A stretch of 64,000 nt of DNA. Source: Marisa cornuarietis (taxonomy: Eukaryota > Mollusca > Gastropoda > Architaenioglossa > Ampullariidae). The notes beneath the pieces were generated by a model. That model saw only the letters and a list, made by a program, of their open reading frames with translations. It had not been told where the DNA came from and made no database searches. The position numbers and the translations under genes were made by a program. Each line of letters begins with the position of its first letter. Positions within the stretch are counted from its first letter, which is position 1. The stretch lies in NCBI GenBank assembly GCA_004794655.1, contig SMMW01000622.1, positions 5,579,501 through 5,643,500 on the forward strand. Direction: 5' to 3'. Of this stretch, positions 1-12,100 are shown in pieces.

Positions 1-603
1 GAATTCAGGCCCTCTTCGTAGCATCAAAAACTATGAGTACGATCTCGTACTGAAGACGAGAATATGCTAGTTTCAACATTTGGTTTGTAGTTGTGCTTTA
101 ATTGAAGCCAATGCTTTTACGAGCAGAGCACATAGCAGTCAATTGCTAGCATCAAGGAAACATTAACATTTACTCATAATTATATTTGCGACGTTAATAC
201 TAAGGTAATCTTTTGTCAAGTCCGTTGTTTCGATACACGACCTCAAGAACTCACGGTTAGACTGACGCCGTTGGGTTGTCTGTATACATTAATCTATTGA
301 TGTTAAGTTGCGGGGGAGGGGGTGTTGGGGACAGAAGACTGCTCAGCTGCAAATAGAATAATCTATTAGCTATTCTACTATCTACGATCTACTAATTATC
401 ATATCTATTAATGCTAGCACGGATCTGGAAAGTCAATAGGAATGATTAGCAGAAACATTTTTCAAATGCCCTTCGCAATATACCCAGAAAAATTACTCGC
501 TTAAATGACTGAAAATAAAACTACAAACTGATCGCTAGAGAAGGGGTAGTAATCGGAGACGAGTGGGTGGAGACAACAAGATAAACATCTATTGATGACC
601 TAC
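1..603. other. Intron of the dynein gene
   Basis: The last visible dynein exon ends at 604 with a GTAGGT donor on the minus strand. I see no further exon or recognisable repeat between here and the left edge. Confidence 0.5.
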
Positions 604-3513
604 TTTGAAGGCAGCCTCAAGCGTGGTGCTGTCGTCGAAGCCTCGGGCGACAATGGTTGCCAGCCGACGGTCCATGTCTTCCAGATTTAGGAGGAACTTC
701 GTGTACATGTTCATGAAATCCTGCACATCGACAGACAAGTGGACGTGACTCTTGAGCTCTGGTGCCACACAGAGCGGCGTGTTGGAAACAATCACGCCCA
801 AGATGGCTTCCATGAATAGTTTGTATGACGGGCAGGTCACATTTTAAAACAAGAGAATATTTTAAAACAGAGAATGAAGAGCCAAATATTATGGTCAGAT
901 AAGCATGGGGATATTGCAGTGCGTTTTACTCGCAATAGAAGAAATAAGGAGTGATAAAATAAAAACAAGAAAGACAAGAAGATAGTGCGTGCGTAAAAGG
1001 AAACGGAAAATATGTCCAACTGGAAGAGGACTACGGTCACAAGGTAGAGAGCATTTAGGCTAAAAGAAATGGAGAAACCGTGAAGAAAAAGGAGTACAAG
1101 CAGACATCAGCTTCACATACCTGCCCGCAAGTTCCCGTTTCTGCCTCCTACACTGTGCTAGTACAAAGTTACTAAATTCCCAGCCTCGCATCCTCAATAG
1201 CTATATTCGCGGGATTTCAGCATAAAGACATCTACAGTGGAACCTCGTTATCCGAATGCATCTCGCACTGGCAAATAATTTTGAAAACGGGAACCTTGTT
1301 TCAACAACCCTGCTAATAATTTCTACATTGTTCTGGCATATTCAAGAGCTAGAGGATTGACTTGCGAGGTTAGGTATTTTATTTTTAAAAAATTCACTGA
1401 TTCGTTATAATGGGAATTCTATAACCGCTGTTCGGATACCGAGGTTCATTAGCATGTCTTATGCTAGCACGTCAACCCAGTCGATGATCCAACTATTCTG
1501 AACCACACAGTTTCATAGACTTCATGTAAAACATATAGTGGGAGTGGAGGGTGGGAGTAAAGTTGGGTGAGTGGGGTGGAGGTATTAAGCAGCAGGACCC
1601 ACCGTTTTGTCAGGGTCAAGAGGATCGTAGGTACTTTCAGAGAACATTTTGTAATCGTCGTTGAACTCGTTGTATATGTCCAAGACCAGATCTGACAGAA
1701 TCCTTCCTTTGATCCCACCGAGTTCTATCTTCTCCAGTTTGGCAAACTCCAAGAAAGTATCCATCAAAGCCTGCGGAGAGCACGTCCAAAGCAAAAAGCA
1801 ATCCATAAATATATATCTTTACTCCTGTTTAGTGGTTTAATGTAATCCTTTGTTATTCAACTGTCAAACTATTAAATGTTTGAAAGTGTAGCTACGACAT
1901 TCACTGCTGATTGCTTAATTTGTTTGTTAGACGCATTCAAAAACTACATTATTCACCGTCTCACAGTCCTTGTTTGGGTCCAAAGGTTGTGAACAAAATT
2001 AAACGTCAAAATAATTATATTGTCTGAGAATTACGCTTCCTCTTTTTTAAGAATACAAATGGTATACACGTATGGAAAGGAAAGCTACCATGAGAGAGTG
2101 AGAAGACAGTGAGAGAAAATAAGAACAAAGGAACATGCATTCAGCAGAAAAGTTGGTTCAGACTGCGTGCGAACTTTGCCTTTAGGGCTCTGAGTTACAC
2201 AGCGCGTCGAAGTCTTGAAATTGATTTGTAGAAGCAAATTTATAAGTGTTTTTTGGAAATTGCTTCTAAAGCCGTGCTGCGAGGAAGTTTTAGAATCATT
2301 TAAAGAACGATTTTCTCTTCTATATTTAAAACAGCTGAGAGCTATTTTAAGCTCGCTAAAATTGCTTTGAAAACGATGACCCTGGCTATGAGAAGTACCT
2401 TTAGAGAAGAACATTGGAGGTGCTGATAAAAAAGAAAGAAGAGACCCTATGATGAAATGAAACTAAAACAAATTGTTTCAGCGGTTTGGACATGAGCAAA
2501 CCGATATATTACCAGATTTACTGAAGAGATCTCACAGACTACCGACGAAAGCACAGATAAAGTCCGCGATTAAAAAAAATAAATTGTTGTTAGAGAAGCT
2601 TTTAATGATCTTCTATCTAAATATTTCATTTACAAACTTACAAACTAAATTTCAACACATAATGTACTCTCGTAAGTTACTATATGGAGTTTTTGCAAAA
2701 TAACTTCTCCATCTCGAAAGTGATAGCAGAATCGTCTCGTGAAAGTGACCGTCTTTCGCTAGTGGTCGAGTTGGCCTGTCGAGTCCTGTGGCGAGCTATT
2801 TACACTCTGCGGCGTTCACATCCCACCAAACTCACTGTGCTTGCCGCATCAGCCATGCATGAAACTGTAATTGTAATGCTGTTGTTGAAATTGACGAGGA
2901 AACATTCCGGTCAGTAAAGCTGTGAAACATTATCCTGTGGCCACGGGAGCCGCCATTTTTATACGCGTGTGTTGATGGGAGCGGAAGTCAGGCTTAAATA
3001 CTTTATTTCAAGCAATTTTAGTTTAAGATGTTCTAAAATTGTGTTGTGCATCACATTTAGAAGCAGTCCATAAAACTGTTTTAATTAAATACGTTTTATA
3101 CCAAAATGTGTTTAAAATTAGGAAAATGCTGTGCAACTAGCCTCAGAAGGACTGAGTTGACCGACTCACCACAACCGTTTCCACTAGATGTGTGAATTTG
3201 TCAAAGCGAGAGAAGATCGCTTCAGAATTAAAATCCCAGAAGCGTGGCTCTCTGCCTTCTTTGAAGTAGGTTTCTATTTTTTGTTGATGTTCTTCGAAAG
3301 TTTGTTTGAACTTATGCAGGATGTGCAAGCCTCTGCGAATGCCGGGCAGACTTTCCTCCGCATCCCCTTTCAAGATCTGGTCTGGTGCAAAGTAGGCTCG
3401 AGCCTGTTTCGCAAATGTTACTTCTTTATCTCAATTTTTGTCTCTAAAATAGTAATCAAACACAAGGGCTTGCTCTTGCCATTAATTATCCTCTACTAGC
3501 TGTCACTATCCCA

Positions 3514-3546
<33 letters not shown>

Positions 3547-6500
3547 CCATGCACGCACGCACGAACGCTGACTCAAACTTCGTCCCCTCATACTCAAACT
3601 CGCATTCTCTCTCTCTCTCGATGGGGGTCATACTATCCAGAAGCAAAGTCTAATGAACTCCAACGTCTGTAAATGTCATTTGTTTTGGGGGGATAAAAGG
3701 CGTCAGAATTCTCACCTTTTCTGTCACCATGTGGCCGATTTCTTGAAGTACGGTGATGATTCGTGCCGGTACATTGAAGTATTTCGAGTTTGCCCAGATC
3801 AAGCACAGCGTGTGCATAATGGCTCCAAAGTGCTTGGCGCAGTCTTCATAATCCGCCTGATCCAGTGTCTCCAGCTGCCCCTTCAGGGGTGCCAGGTACA
3901 TATTGATGTCGTGGGCTTCGTGATAAGCTAGAACATAATATAATAATTAAATGGCGCACGTCTTACTAACTGAAGGAATGGGCTCTCTCTCTCTCTCTCT
4001 CAAGCAACAGCATCAGGCTGACTTCTGGCAAGTCTTGCTCGCATCATTGCCGTTTTGACTGCTTGTCTCCTATTTATTGTCAGCAGCACAGTGACTGTCA
4101 ACGCCATGCTGCCAGTATTAGTTTGTGTTGGCATCTTGACAGCCAGTATCAACTCGACTGTCCACACACTGTCATTGCCAGTACCATGCTTCCAGCCCCT
4201 TGGCTTCCACTATCATTCGATTGCACATTGACTGCAAGAAAAGACGGTATCCTTCACCTGCAATCGTGTCTCGGAACATGGTCTTGAAGATGTGACAATA
4301 GCTGCTTTTGCTTCGTTCCAGCATCTTTGTCATTGTCTCGACCCTGGGATCGGAGAACTGAGAGAAAAGATATGCAAATAAGTCTAAAGCACACTTTTAT
4401 TTGAAATATAATAAATAGATTACAATAATTTTTCCTTAGCTCTCGGAATTTCCTTTCATATATTTTACGTAAAATATATAAGTGTGACGGGGACTCTTAG
4501 AAAATGGAAGTGGTTTAATATGGCGTAGTCACCGGAAATGAGTACCTGATGAAATTTTAAGACGTTTAGGACAATGGGAAGTGGACGAAAAATAGAGCAC
4601 AAAATTATAGCCGTACACACAAACAGCGTGAGTTAAATAAAAGCGTGTAAAAAATGAAAGAAAGAATATGCAATTCCATCACCATGTCATCAGCTTAATT
4701 GGTAGAGGGATCAAAAGCTGTATTATATTATTACATTTAGGGCAGACGTCGGTGCGTCGAGTGTGGGAGTTTACGTAAATATTATGGCATCGCTGGCCAG
4801 AAACAAAATTTAATTCGCATCAACAATTAATTTTTCTTTATATTTGGAATGTATATACAGGGCTGATCTACATTGCTGTGATGTGGCCTCAATTGCTGAC
4901 AGCGTTACGGAGCAACAAACAGCAGCTCTCAACTCACCTGATGGTATATGCCTGTCAAGCTCCTGCACCTGTTTGCCCAAAACGTGAATTCAACAAAGGG
5001 GGAGGCGCGCCTGGCATCCGGGACAATCTCAAAGGAGTCCTGTCTGAAGACTTCGTATAGCTCGTGGCTCCATTCAATCACAACTGTCTCGATGGCGTGG
5101 ATCACTCGGGGGTCAAAGTTCCCCTCTCTGTCAACACCACACTATATCTTTTTTTTCTTTCAAAACATACATCCAACCCATCTCAACCTTTACGTCTAAG
5201 AGGTTTTAAAAATCTCTTACCCAGTCCACGGGTCAAATCGGTTAAAGAGACCTACTTCGATAGACCAGATCACTCCCCTCTGGCTTGCTTCAGTAGATCA
5301 TTTCAGCCTCGGTGTCTTAATTCGGACTACACGGCAGTTCCTATGAGTGGTAGAGACTTACTTCTTGAGTTCCTCCACGAATTCCGGCTTGTCGATTCCC
5401 ACTGGAAGAGGTAGCAGCGTCTGGCCCCGGGTCTGGCCGGCCACCATGAAGACGTTGCACTGCAGTGCGTTGATGTGAAGAGTGATGTCCTGCGAGACAA
5501 CTTTGGGCCAGCTGACGTAGTTGTTATTGTTGGTAAACAACGGCACCAGCACCTGCAGAGCAGGTGTCAAAGTTTTTCAAATATTGAAGGCAGAGAGGGA
5601 TTAGCGAGAAAGTGATGAAGAATTAAAAAAGAAGCAAACTAAAACACGGCTTATTTTTTTCATAATAGTATTTTAAACACGATTGTAATATAAAAGCGCT
5701 TACAATTCCCCCCACCTTCTCGGTTCATAAAAACTGTGTCTGTCGTTTTCAAAAATCTGCCCAGTGTTAGGGAACTGTGCCCTAAGCAACGGCTATGTGC
5801 TTCCCTTATTTTTCATCCCAAAACTGACCTGTCATCTGCTTGTTAAAGGACTCGTACGTTGAAAAAAATTTTAAATGTCTGGATAAAAGCTCAGTGTAAT
5901 ATACTATTTATCCAAATCTGGATAAATACCCTCCTCGTTTCTGTTCTCAAGTCACATGTGTCAAACGTCACAGCACGATTTCGACATCTTGCTGTCAAAA
6001 GTAGGGTATTACACCTCATTCCGCTAGAGACATATACTCCTACAAACATCACCATGCACAGAACGAAGAGACAATTTGTGTCGCTTCGTTTGACACGTGC
6101 GAGTTGAGAACAGAAAAGGAGAGGTGTCGACTGTACACAAATAATTAACATATGGTCCCAGCTCACAGACTGGCTGAACTTTTCATACGTCAATCTTTCC
6201 ATGTGGAACTTTATCGCTGTTGTTGTTGACGTCTGGTAGTGTTTGCAAGTGTATATCTCGAGAGTGGAATGGATTTAGTTATCGCGATTTGTGGAAATAT
6301 TTTCTTGAAAGGTATCCACTAGTCCGTTAAAACAGACACGTTGACAAATGTACGCGCAACATCCATGGCGATCCATTACAGCTAATCATGAACCGTAGTA
6401 TAATTACAAGGACGGCATGAGCCGTAGTACAATTACATAGACGGCAATGCTTATCTTAGCTTAATTATGTATATAGAAAACGTACTACGAATGGGCAATG

Positions 6501-6914
6501 TGATGCCAAGCTCATTCTTTGCTGACGGATACAAATTCTTATTTCATTCTGATTTCTTACCTCATCTATAAGTATCGAAAAATGTTCCACAACGGAAGGG
6601 GACATTTCGCCGAATATCAATATCTTTTTGATCTTGGCATCCCACGGTATCGTTTCTGGTTTCCTCTTTACAAAGTAGAAGCCTTTGCTCTTTGGGTTTG
6701 AGGGCCACGAAGTCTCCGTGGACACCATGCCTGCAGGAGTGAGAGAGAGGTACAATATTCTGTGGTCAGGAATTTCAAAAAACTCCTTGTATATTTTATG
6801 CACTTCATCCAGGCTGTAAGGCTTCATGAACTTTTCCGGCTTCTGTTTAAATGACTGAAGGACAAGGTCTGCTATCGTAAGTACTCGAGGATCCTCTATG
6901 TCTAACTCGGCCAT
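604..6914 (-). CDS. Axonemal dynein heavy chain, N-terminal tail (partial gene, 8 exons)
   Basis: Motor subunit of ciliary outer dynein arms; this part is the N-terminal tail (DHC_N1 region) used for assembly with intermediate chains and other heavy chains, not the ATPase ring. Coding exons read 6914-6561, 5552-5362, 5127-4938, 4357-4258, 3927-3716, 3403-3170, 1770-1603 and 720-604; phases agree throughout and give 522 codons. The ATG at 6914 is preceded directly by an in-frame TAA. Family-typical blocks include LPLPVGIDKPEFVEEL, IWANSKYFNVPARIITVLQE, EPRFWDFNSEAIFSRFDKF, KLEKIELGGIKG and DRRLATIVARGFDD. From recalled family sequences these look closer to the DNAH9/11/17 beta class than to DNAH5 or DNAH2, but class needs a tree. 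The gene continues past base 1. Introns hold a pogo-like MITE (1235-1452) and a partial MITE (2975-3141). The acceptor of exon 3 has a poor pyrimidine tract. Confidence 0.9.
1235..1452. mobile_element. pogo/Tigger-like MITE, about 218 bp
   Basis: The left end reads CAGTGGAACCTCGTTATCCG with a TA just before it. The right end, read inward on the minus strand, carries TGAACCTCGGTATCCGAAC. The ends are imperfect inverted repeats of the pogo/Tigger type (CAGTGGAACCTC...). No transposase is present between them. It lies in the intron between dynein exons 7 and 8. Confidence 0.6.
2975..3141 (+). mobile_element. Partial copy of the 265-bp GGCCAGTTGCACAACA MITE
   Basis: This matches the 3' part of the full copies at 15011-15275 and 21333-21598, including AGCAATTTTAGTTTAAG, TTCTAAAATTGTG and the terminal GTGCAACTAGCC. 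The 5' part is missing. It ends about 28 bases inside the intron from the donor of dynein exon 6. Confidence 0.55.
3513..3547. repeat. (CT)n(CA)n microsatellite
   Basis: A run of CT dinucleotides passes into CA dinucleotides, in an intron between dynein exons 5 and 6. Confidence 0.9.
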
Positions 6915-8589
6915 TTAAAAAAAATAATTACTATCTTATCTTATTTAATGTCGGCAGTTTTGCTTCCTTCTTCTGAAGAAAACACAACACGATTTTGTCA
7001 AGGAATAGTTGCTATGCAGGAAAAACTTCACAGTCAGTGGAATGTGCAGTGCTAAAATCTGCCACAGCACTTTGAGTACGACAGTCTGTCTGAACGGACG
7101 TGTCGAGAGAGAAGTGACGCAATCTGAGAAGAAAGTGACGTGAGAAGGGATTGATGCAAATCACGGACAAGATGAAGGTCCGTGATGCAAATAGTCTTTT
7201 TAACGTCACGGTGCTGAGATGACGTCATTAGCATGCGGCAATGTCAGCAAGCTGCACCCCAGAGAGCGTGTGAACATTCTTTCTTTCTGTCCTTTGGATA
7301 ATATTTATTTTCAACTAGACATTTTATCATAATAATATGCTAAGCGAAAACGTTTAAATAAAACAATTTTTCAATTAACTAATCGATATTTTGGATGCTT
7401 GCATGTACAGTAATCTTGAACAATCAAGAATAGGCAACAAAAATAACAAAACGAAAACCAACAAAAAACGACAACGCAAAATAAAAGAAAGCAAAACCTT
7501 TGCGTGACTCCATAAGAGCAAAAACTAATTTATTTCGTGCACTACACACTTTATGATACTGGTCGCGACGGGTCAGCTTGCGATTCTGATCACTCATTTG
7601 CTGTTACCTCTGGATTGGCCTGGTCACTAATCCGCTGTTTATTTAAACTAAGAGAGATACCAGCTGCGAGAACTCGCTTCCGTTCTTTATATAACCATCA
7701 CTAAGCATAGGAGGTCAAAGGGCCATGCAGATCCACGTATACCACTTATTAACATATGGTCTCAGCTCTCTCATTGACTGTGGCCTTGAAATACGTAAAC
7801 GAAGCCACTGAAATTTACTCAGAAGAGAGAAGCTGGAAGACCTTTAAAGGTCTAGTAACTGAAAACTTCTTTTGTTAAATCAGCACAAAATTAATGTTTC
7901 TATAAAACTTTTCTCTTTACCTTAACGCCATTTAAGCTTAGTTTGTGTAGAAATGTGCAATATCAAGAATGTAAAAGAAATACAAAATATATTTGCAATG
8001 AAAAAATATTTTAATCAACACATATTCGATGTAGTAAGTTTCACCTCTAGATGAGAACATGTAAGACACTGTCGTAAGAGGTTAGGTGCAAAGCCTATTT
8101 TGTTCAATTTTAGTAAATAGAACCACTGATATTGTCTTTGAAAAGAAATGCAATTTGGTTAGTTTTTGCCGTTTAATCGCCCGACACTTGAGCCACATGT
8201 GAATTCCAAGTACGATATCATTAGCGATAGCGATCAGTGATCTGAAACTAACGGACAGATCTTGACAGGCTTCGCTTTAAAGCTGAATAGTCGTCATACT
8301 GGTACTCGTAAGACGATACTGTCCCTGTATCTGGGAGTGCCCTGCCACTGTTATTTTCGTATTTTGTGTAACTTTCAAATTAGAATGCTTTGTGTTTTCT
8401 TGAACTGTCAGTTTTTTTTATTTCAAAACTGAAGAAAGTGACAGTCTGCTCATGTTTTGTGCCGGTCTGTAACGCACTACGAGTGGTTAGATAGTGGGAG
8501 TTTCAGCAAAGTTTCTTACAGTGTGGGCACGCATGGTAATGTGGTGGTTTTAGATCAATGGTAAGGACGCGTTTATGTTAGGATTATGT
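6915..8589. other. Region upstream of the dynein gene
   Basis: No coding exon is recognisable. A perfect CRE palindrome lies at 7220-7227 and an imperfect RFX X-box-like sequence at 7008-7026, both within about 310 bases of the dynein ATG. A stretch near 6145 and one near 7742 share about 20 bases around ATTAACATATGGTC, suggesting an old repeat. Confidence 0.4.
7220..7227. promoter_or_regulatory. CRE-type palindrome TGACGTCA
   Basis: A perfect 8-bp CREB/ATF site lies 306 bases upstream of the dynein start codon. Position suits a proximal promoter, but identical octamers also occur at 24145-24152 and 29446-29453, so function is inferred only. Confidence 0.35.
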
Positions 8590-9157
8590 TTAAAGACCAA
8601 CCTTAATGGTTTTCGAAGTTTTCATATATCGGTAGATACAGGCGATATAAACATAACCTGTAAATTTTAGCCTCCAAACCCCATCCGTTAATTAATTATC
8701 CCCTGCGATTCGTACTTACGATCAACAAGCGTCGCTAACAGTGTACTACGTCACACTTGTGCACCATTCACAACACTGGCAGCAGTCAACACCAAACAGA
8801 GAGAGAGAATGAGTGACAGCTCGGGTTTTTCGGACGATAAAAGTCTGTATTTCTCGTGGTTTTGAAAAACTGCTACTTTAGCACGAAAAAAGCAGACTTT
8901 AGCGTCTGAATAATCCCAACTGTCGCTCTCTCTTTCTCTGTTTGGTGTTGACGGCTGCCAATGTTGTGAATGGTGCACTAGTGTGACGTAGTACACTGTT
9001 AACGGCGCTCGTTGATCGCAGGTGCGAATCGCGTACTTTGCTAGCGGATAATAAATTAAGGGATGGGTTTTGGAGGCTGCAATTTACTGGTTAGGTTTAT
9101 ATCGCCTATATCTACCGATATCTGCAAAAAATGCAAACCATTCAGGTTGGTCTTTAA
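8590..9157. repeat. Large imperfect palindrome, arms about 270 bp
   Basis: The left arm (about 8590-8860) is repeated in reverse complement as the right arm (about 8885-9157) with a central gap of about 23 bases. Matching blocks include TAAAGACCAACC/GGTTGGTCTTTA at the outer ends, ATATCGGTAGATA, GCGATATAAAC, CAGTGTACTACGTCACAC and CAACACCAAACAGAG. By eye the arms are over 80 percent identical. It resembles a foldback element or an inverted duplication; no coding capacity is convincing. Confidence 0.85.
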
Positions 9158-9527
9158 TAACCCATTTATGCCTAAGGTTGAAATTTTGAGTTCGTGCATG
9201 AAATTCACATATGTTGCGTAGAAAAATATAAGGAATACGAATTTGCACGACTGAATAAGGTGTACCCCCAGGAAGCAGACGTGTGTAAAAAGTCAGAGCC
9301 CCGCGATGACCTTGAGCAGTAAGATGTAAAAAACTCACGCGTGACTGCTGTTCCAATAATGGAACACTAGGCATAAATGGGATAAGAAGGCTGACATTTA
9401 GTTCAGAACATTGCTTCATCAGTGGAGGCTTCATCATACTGTGAGGTGCTAGCGGTCTTCACCTTCTTGGAATCCGTTACCTTGATGAGGCAGACAGAAA
9501 ATGACAGATAGAAATAAAGAACGAAAA

Positions 9528-9530
<3 letters not shown>

Positions 9531-9618
<88 letters not shown>
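9531..9618. repeat. (GATA)n microsatellite
   Basis: About 22 near-perfect GATA units run through this stretch. Apparent reading frames rich in YLSI here are artefacts of the repeat. Confidence 0.97.
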
Positions 9619-10251
9619 TAACAAAAGAACGACATCATTTTGATTTGTATTTCCAGCATCATTTCAATAAGACAGTGTACTCGGCTTAAGTCTAGAAACA
9701 ACCTTCTGTCAGCATAATGCCCAACACAGATCACCTAGAATAGTAGATTTCGAAGTCCAGTTCAAAGGTATTCTTTCTGTAGGCGATTTCTTCCACTTTG
9801 CCTAAATTATGTCTTTAACGACATATCGATAACACTTCTAGGAGCGGCCACAGTGTGATAAGAAATATGTGCTCCGCAGCAAGTACATTTTTTAAAAATC
9901 TTGCAATCGTATGTGAGCTGTGCACTAGGTAATAATGTCTTCAAAGCGAAACGTTTTAACGTCTCTCAGCAAAGGTGAAGGTACAGTGTGCGATCGAGCT
10001 GATATCTGCAAACCCATGCGGACAGTCCCAGAGACTGCGGGAACTGTTTCGGGTCAAACAGTTACTCACAGCTTCAAATTCCCCAAGACGAAGATTTTTT
10101 TTATACATCAGCAGGAGATACAGAGCTCAGGAGGCTTCCTGTTAACGCAGGTAAAACTACTGTCAATTCACTTTTTAAAAAATCAGCAGGATAATGTATC
10201 GTCCAGGTCCGCCTGTTGCAACTGACTTTCTTCAGGGTGCGATTACTTCAG

Positions 10252-12100
10252 CTATAAATAATAATCAAAAACGTTGAAGGAGCGCTTAACTGCGAAGGAG
10301 CCATTAGAGAATACAGTATTGTCCCTTTGCAGAGTGCCGAATCCTTCGTGAACATGCCCAAAGACATGTAACTTTGGTCTGAAACAGAAGAAAAAACTGT
10401 AGACAGTGCGAACATTGGTCAGAGTTGGAGGCTGGAATTTTTCCACTTTCTAAACGAAATAAAATGAAGTATAATAGTGCACGAGCTAAAAGAGCAAAAA
10501 AGCAAGAAACATGGTATGAGAAAGCACGCGAAAACAGGGAATGAAAATGAGAGACAAGGTACGAAACAACAAGAGAAATTGAGAGATGATGAGAAATCTG
10601 CGTGGTGTGAAATAAACTGTTGGGATAATTTGCACGGAGGATAATTAAAGAAACAAAAAACAAAAAGAGAAGAATTGTACAGAGCAAAAAGGAGGTACGA
10701 GTTCAAAGGTCAAGAATCGCAACATGAATGATTCCTCGCTCCAAAATATATATATATTGCTCTATGCAATTTTTTTCAGTGTCCCAAAATAACAAAATAA
10801 AAAGATAATGACAGAATTAACCATAATTCATCCTCAAAATAGGCGTTTTACTGATCGTTTTCATTCAAGAACGTATACATGTCAAGGAGGTAAAACTCCA
10901 AACCTGGCACAAAATGACTCACTTGACTCGATTCAAAACGGTTTCTCTCAAGGCTGGACAGCCCCAGTGCACGCGACCCGGATGGACGAAGCCGCATGTG
11001 CGACACGTGCTGCACTGAGACAGGGTGGCCTTCAGGCGGAAAAGGGCCGGGTACTCGCTGGCTAGGGGCTCTGTGGCCAGGTCCAGAATGCCCAGCGGTG
11101 GCATGCGAGTGATGAGGACGTCAGTGTCTGATGGAATTGCCTCCCATTTGTGACGTAGTCGTCGCCACGAGCTCCCGAACCCTCTTGCCATGGAAATGAA
11201 CCTGTACGTCCCAAACAATTCAGTCAAATCATTCGAAGTACAGAACTCGCGTTCTAAAACTTGCTACAAATGCGGAAAAATTAACATTTTCAACAGAAAC
11301 GAGCCTTCTGTAGAGTGCCATATCCTGGCCTAATATTATTGTACCTATAAGCGGTGTGCGGGGATCCATAAAACTTGATGCCAGCGTAAAATGTCGATGA
11401 GTCACAGAGGTACGTGCACTTGGTTAGCCGAGACTGAATTTGGTCCAGCGGAATGCCCTCCAGGCAGGAGTCGTGGTTCCCCGCCACGAAAATTTTCAGC
11501 CGATGAGGAAATGTGCCAAAGAAGATGTCGATCTGCAGACAAGCACAACTACAGATAAAGCCTCCGACACATATATCAAACTTCTGATATAAGCATAAAA
11601 CATTTAAAAACAAGGAAAACAAACAAAAAAACTTTTCCCAGTAAATAAAAACTATAACAAACAGGGGTTTAATCCAGAATGCAGAGTAAGCGACCAGACT
11701 ACGATTATTAGTCTCTTGCAGAGTGCCTTTCACCAAAATCATTCAATAGAAGGAAAGGGAATTTTAAACCATTCTAGCTCCACTTTTGTCTTAATTACTG
11801 CTGTAGCCTGCCTCCAGAACTCACCTCGTGAAGGAAGTCTTCGAAATGCAGCGACCGAACACAGCAGCTGGTAGTGTAACGATCGAAATTTCCCGAGTGG
11901 ATGAGGACCTCGCCGTCAGGTAATAGTGAGGATAACAAGCGTCCATTCATTAACTCCTCGTGCTGCATGTGGGTGTCCGATATGTGCACGATGCGAACTG
12001 TATCTGGAACCTTCTGGAAAGCCGAGTGACCGTCGAACAAATCTGCGGGTACGTTACCCACAGGTACCACTGGAATGTGTGTCTGTGGATCATCTTGCAT
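10252..12100 (-). CDS. MPPED1/2-type metallophosphoesterase homologue, probable pseudoenzyme
   Basis: Four exons, 12100-11825, 11532-11345, 11201-10923 and 10378-10252, join in phase to 289 residues, close to the roughly 294 of MPPED2. The fold is the calcineurin-like phosphoesterase (UPF0046) group. Seen motifs: SDTH (Asp42, His44), GNHD (110-113) and FGHVHEGFG (254-262). The Gly-Asp motif is changed to Gly-Asn (Asn71) and the His of the usual THGPPLG is Arg (Arg187), so two of the metal ligands are lost while the frame stays open. Residues 197-236 form an insert relative to relatives I recall, with Cys218, Cys221, Cys224, His228, His233 and Cys236. The ATG at 12100 follows both an in-frame TGA and an acceptor-like TTGACAG, so a 5' leader exon is likely. 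Intron 2 uses a weak GTACAA donor. Confidence 0.85.

Noticed and set aside
1..6. Window starts exactly at GAATTC, suggesting a cloned EcoRI end
   Set aside because: The right edge shows no such site and chance cannot be excluded; there is no vector sequence.
2473..2917. Plus-strand ORFs antisense to a dynein intron
   Set aside because: No domain, no splice context, and no link to the adjacent MITE copy.
8751..8996. 81-codon frame within the palindrome
   Set aside because: It spans the palindrome centre, has no domain signal and no splice context.
9403..9734. Open frames rich in YLSI repeats
   Set aside because: They are translations of the GATA microsatellite.
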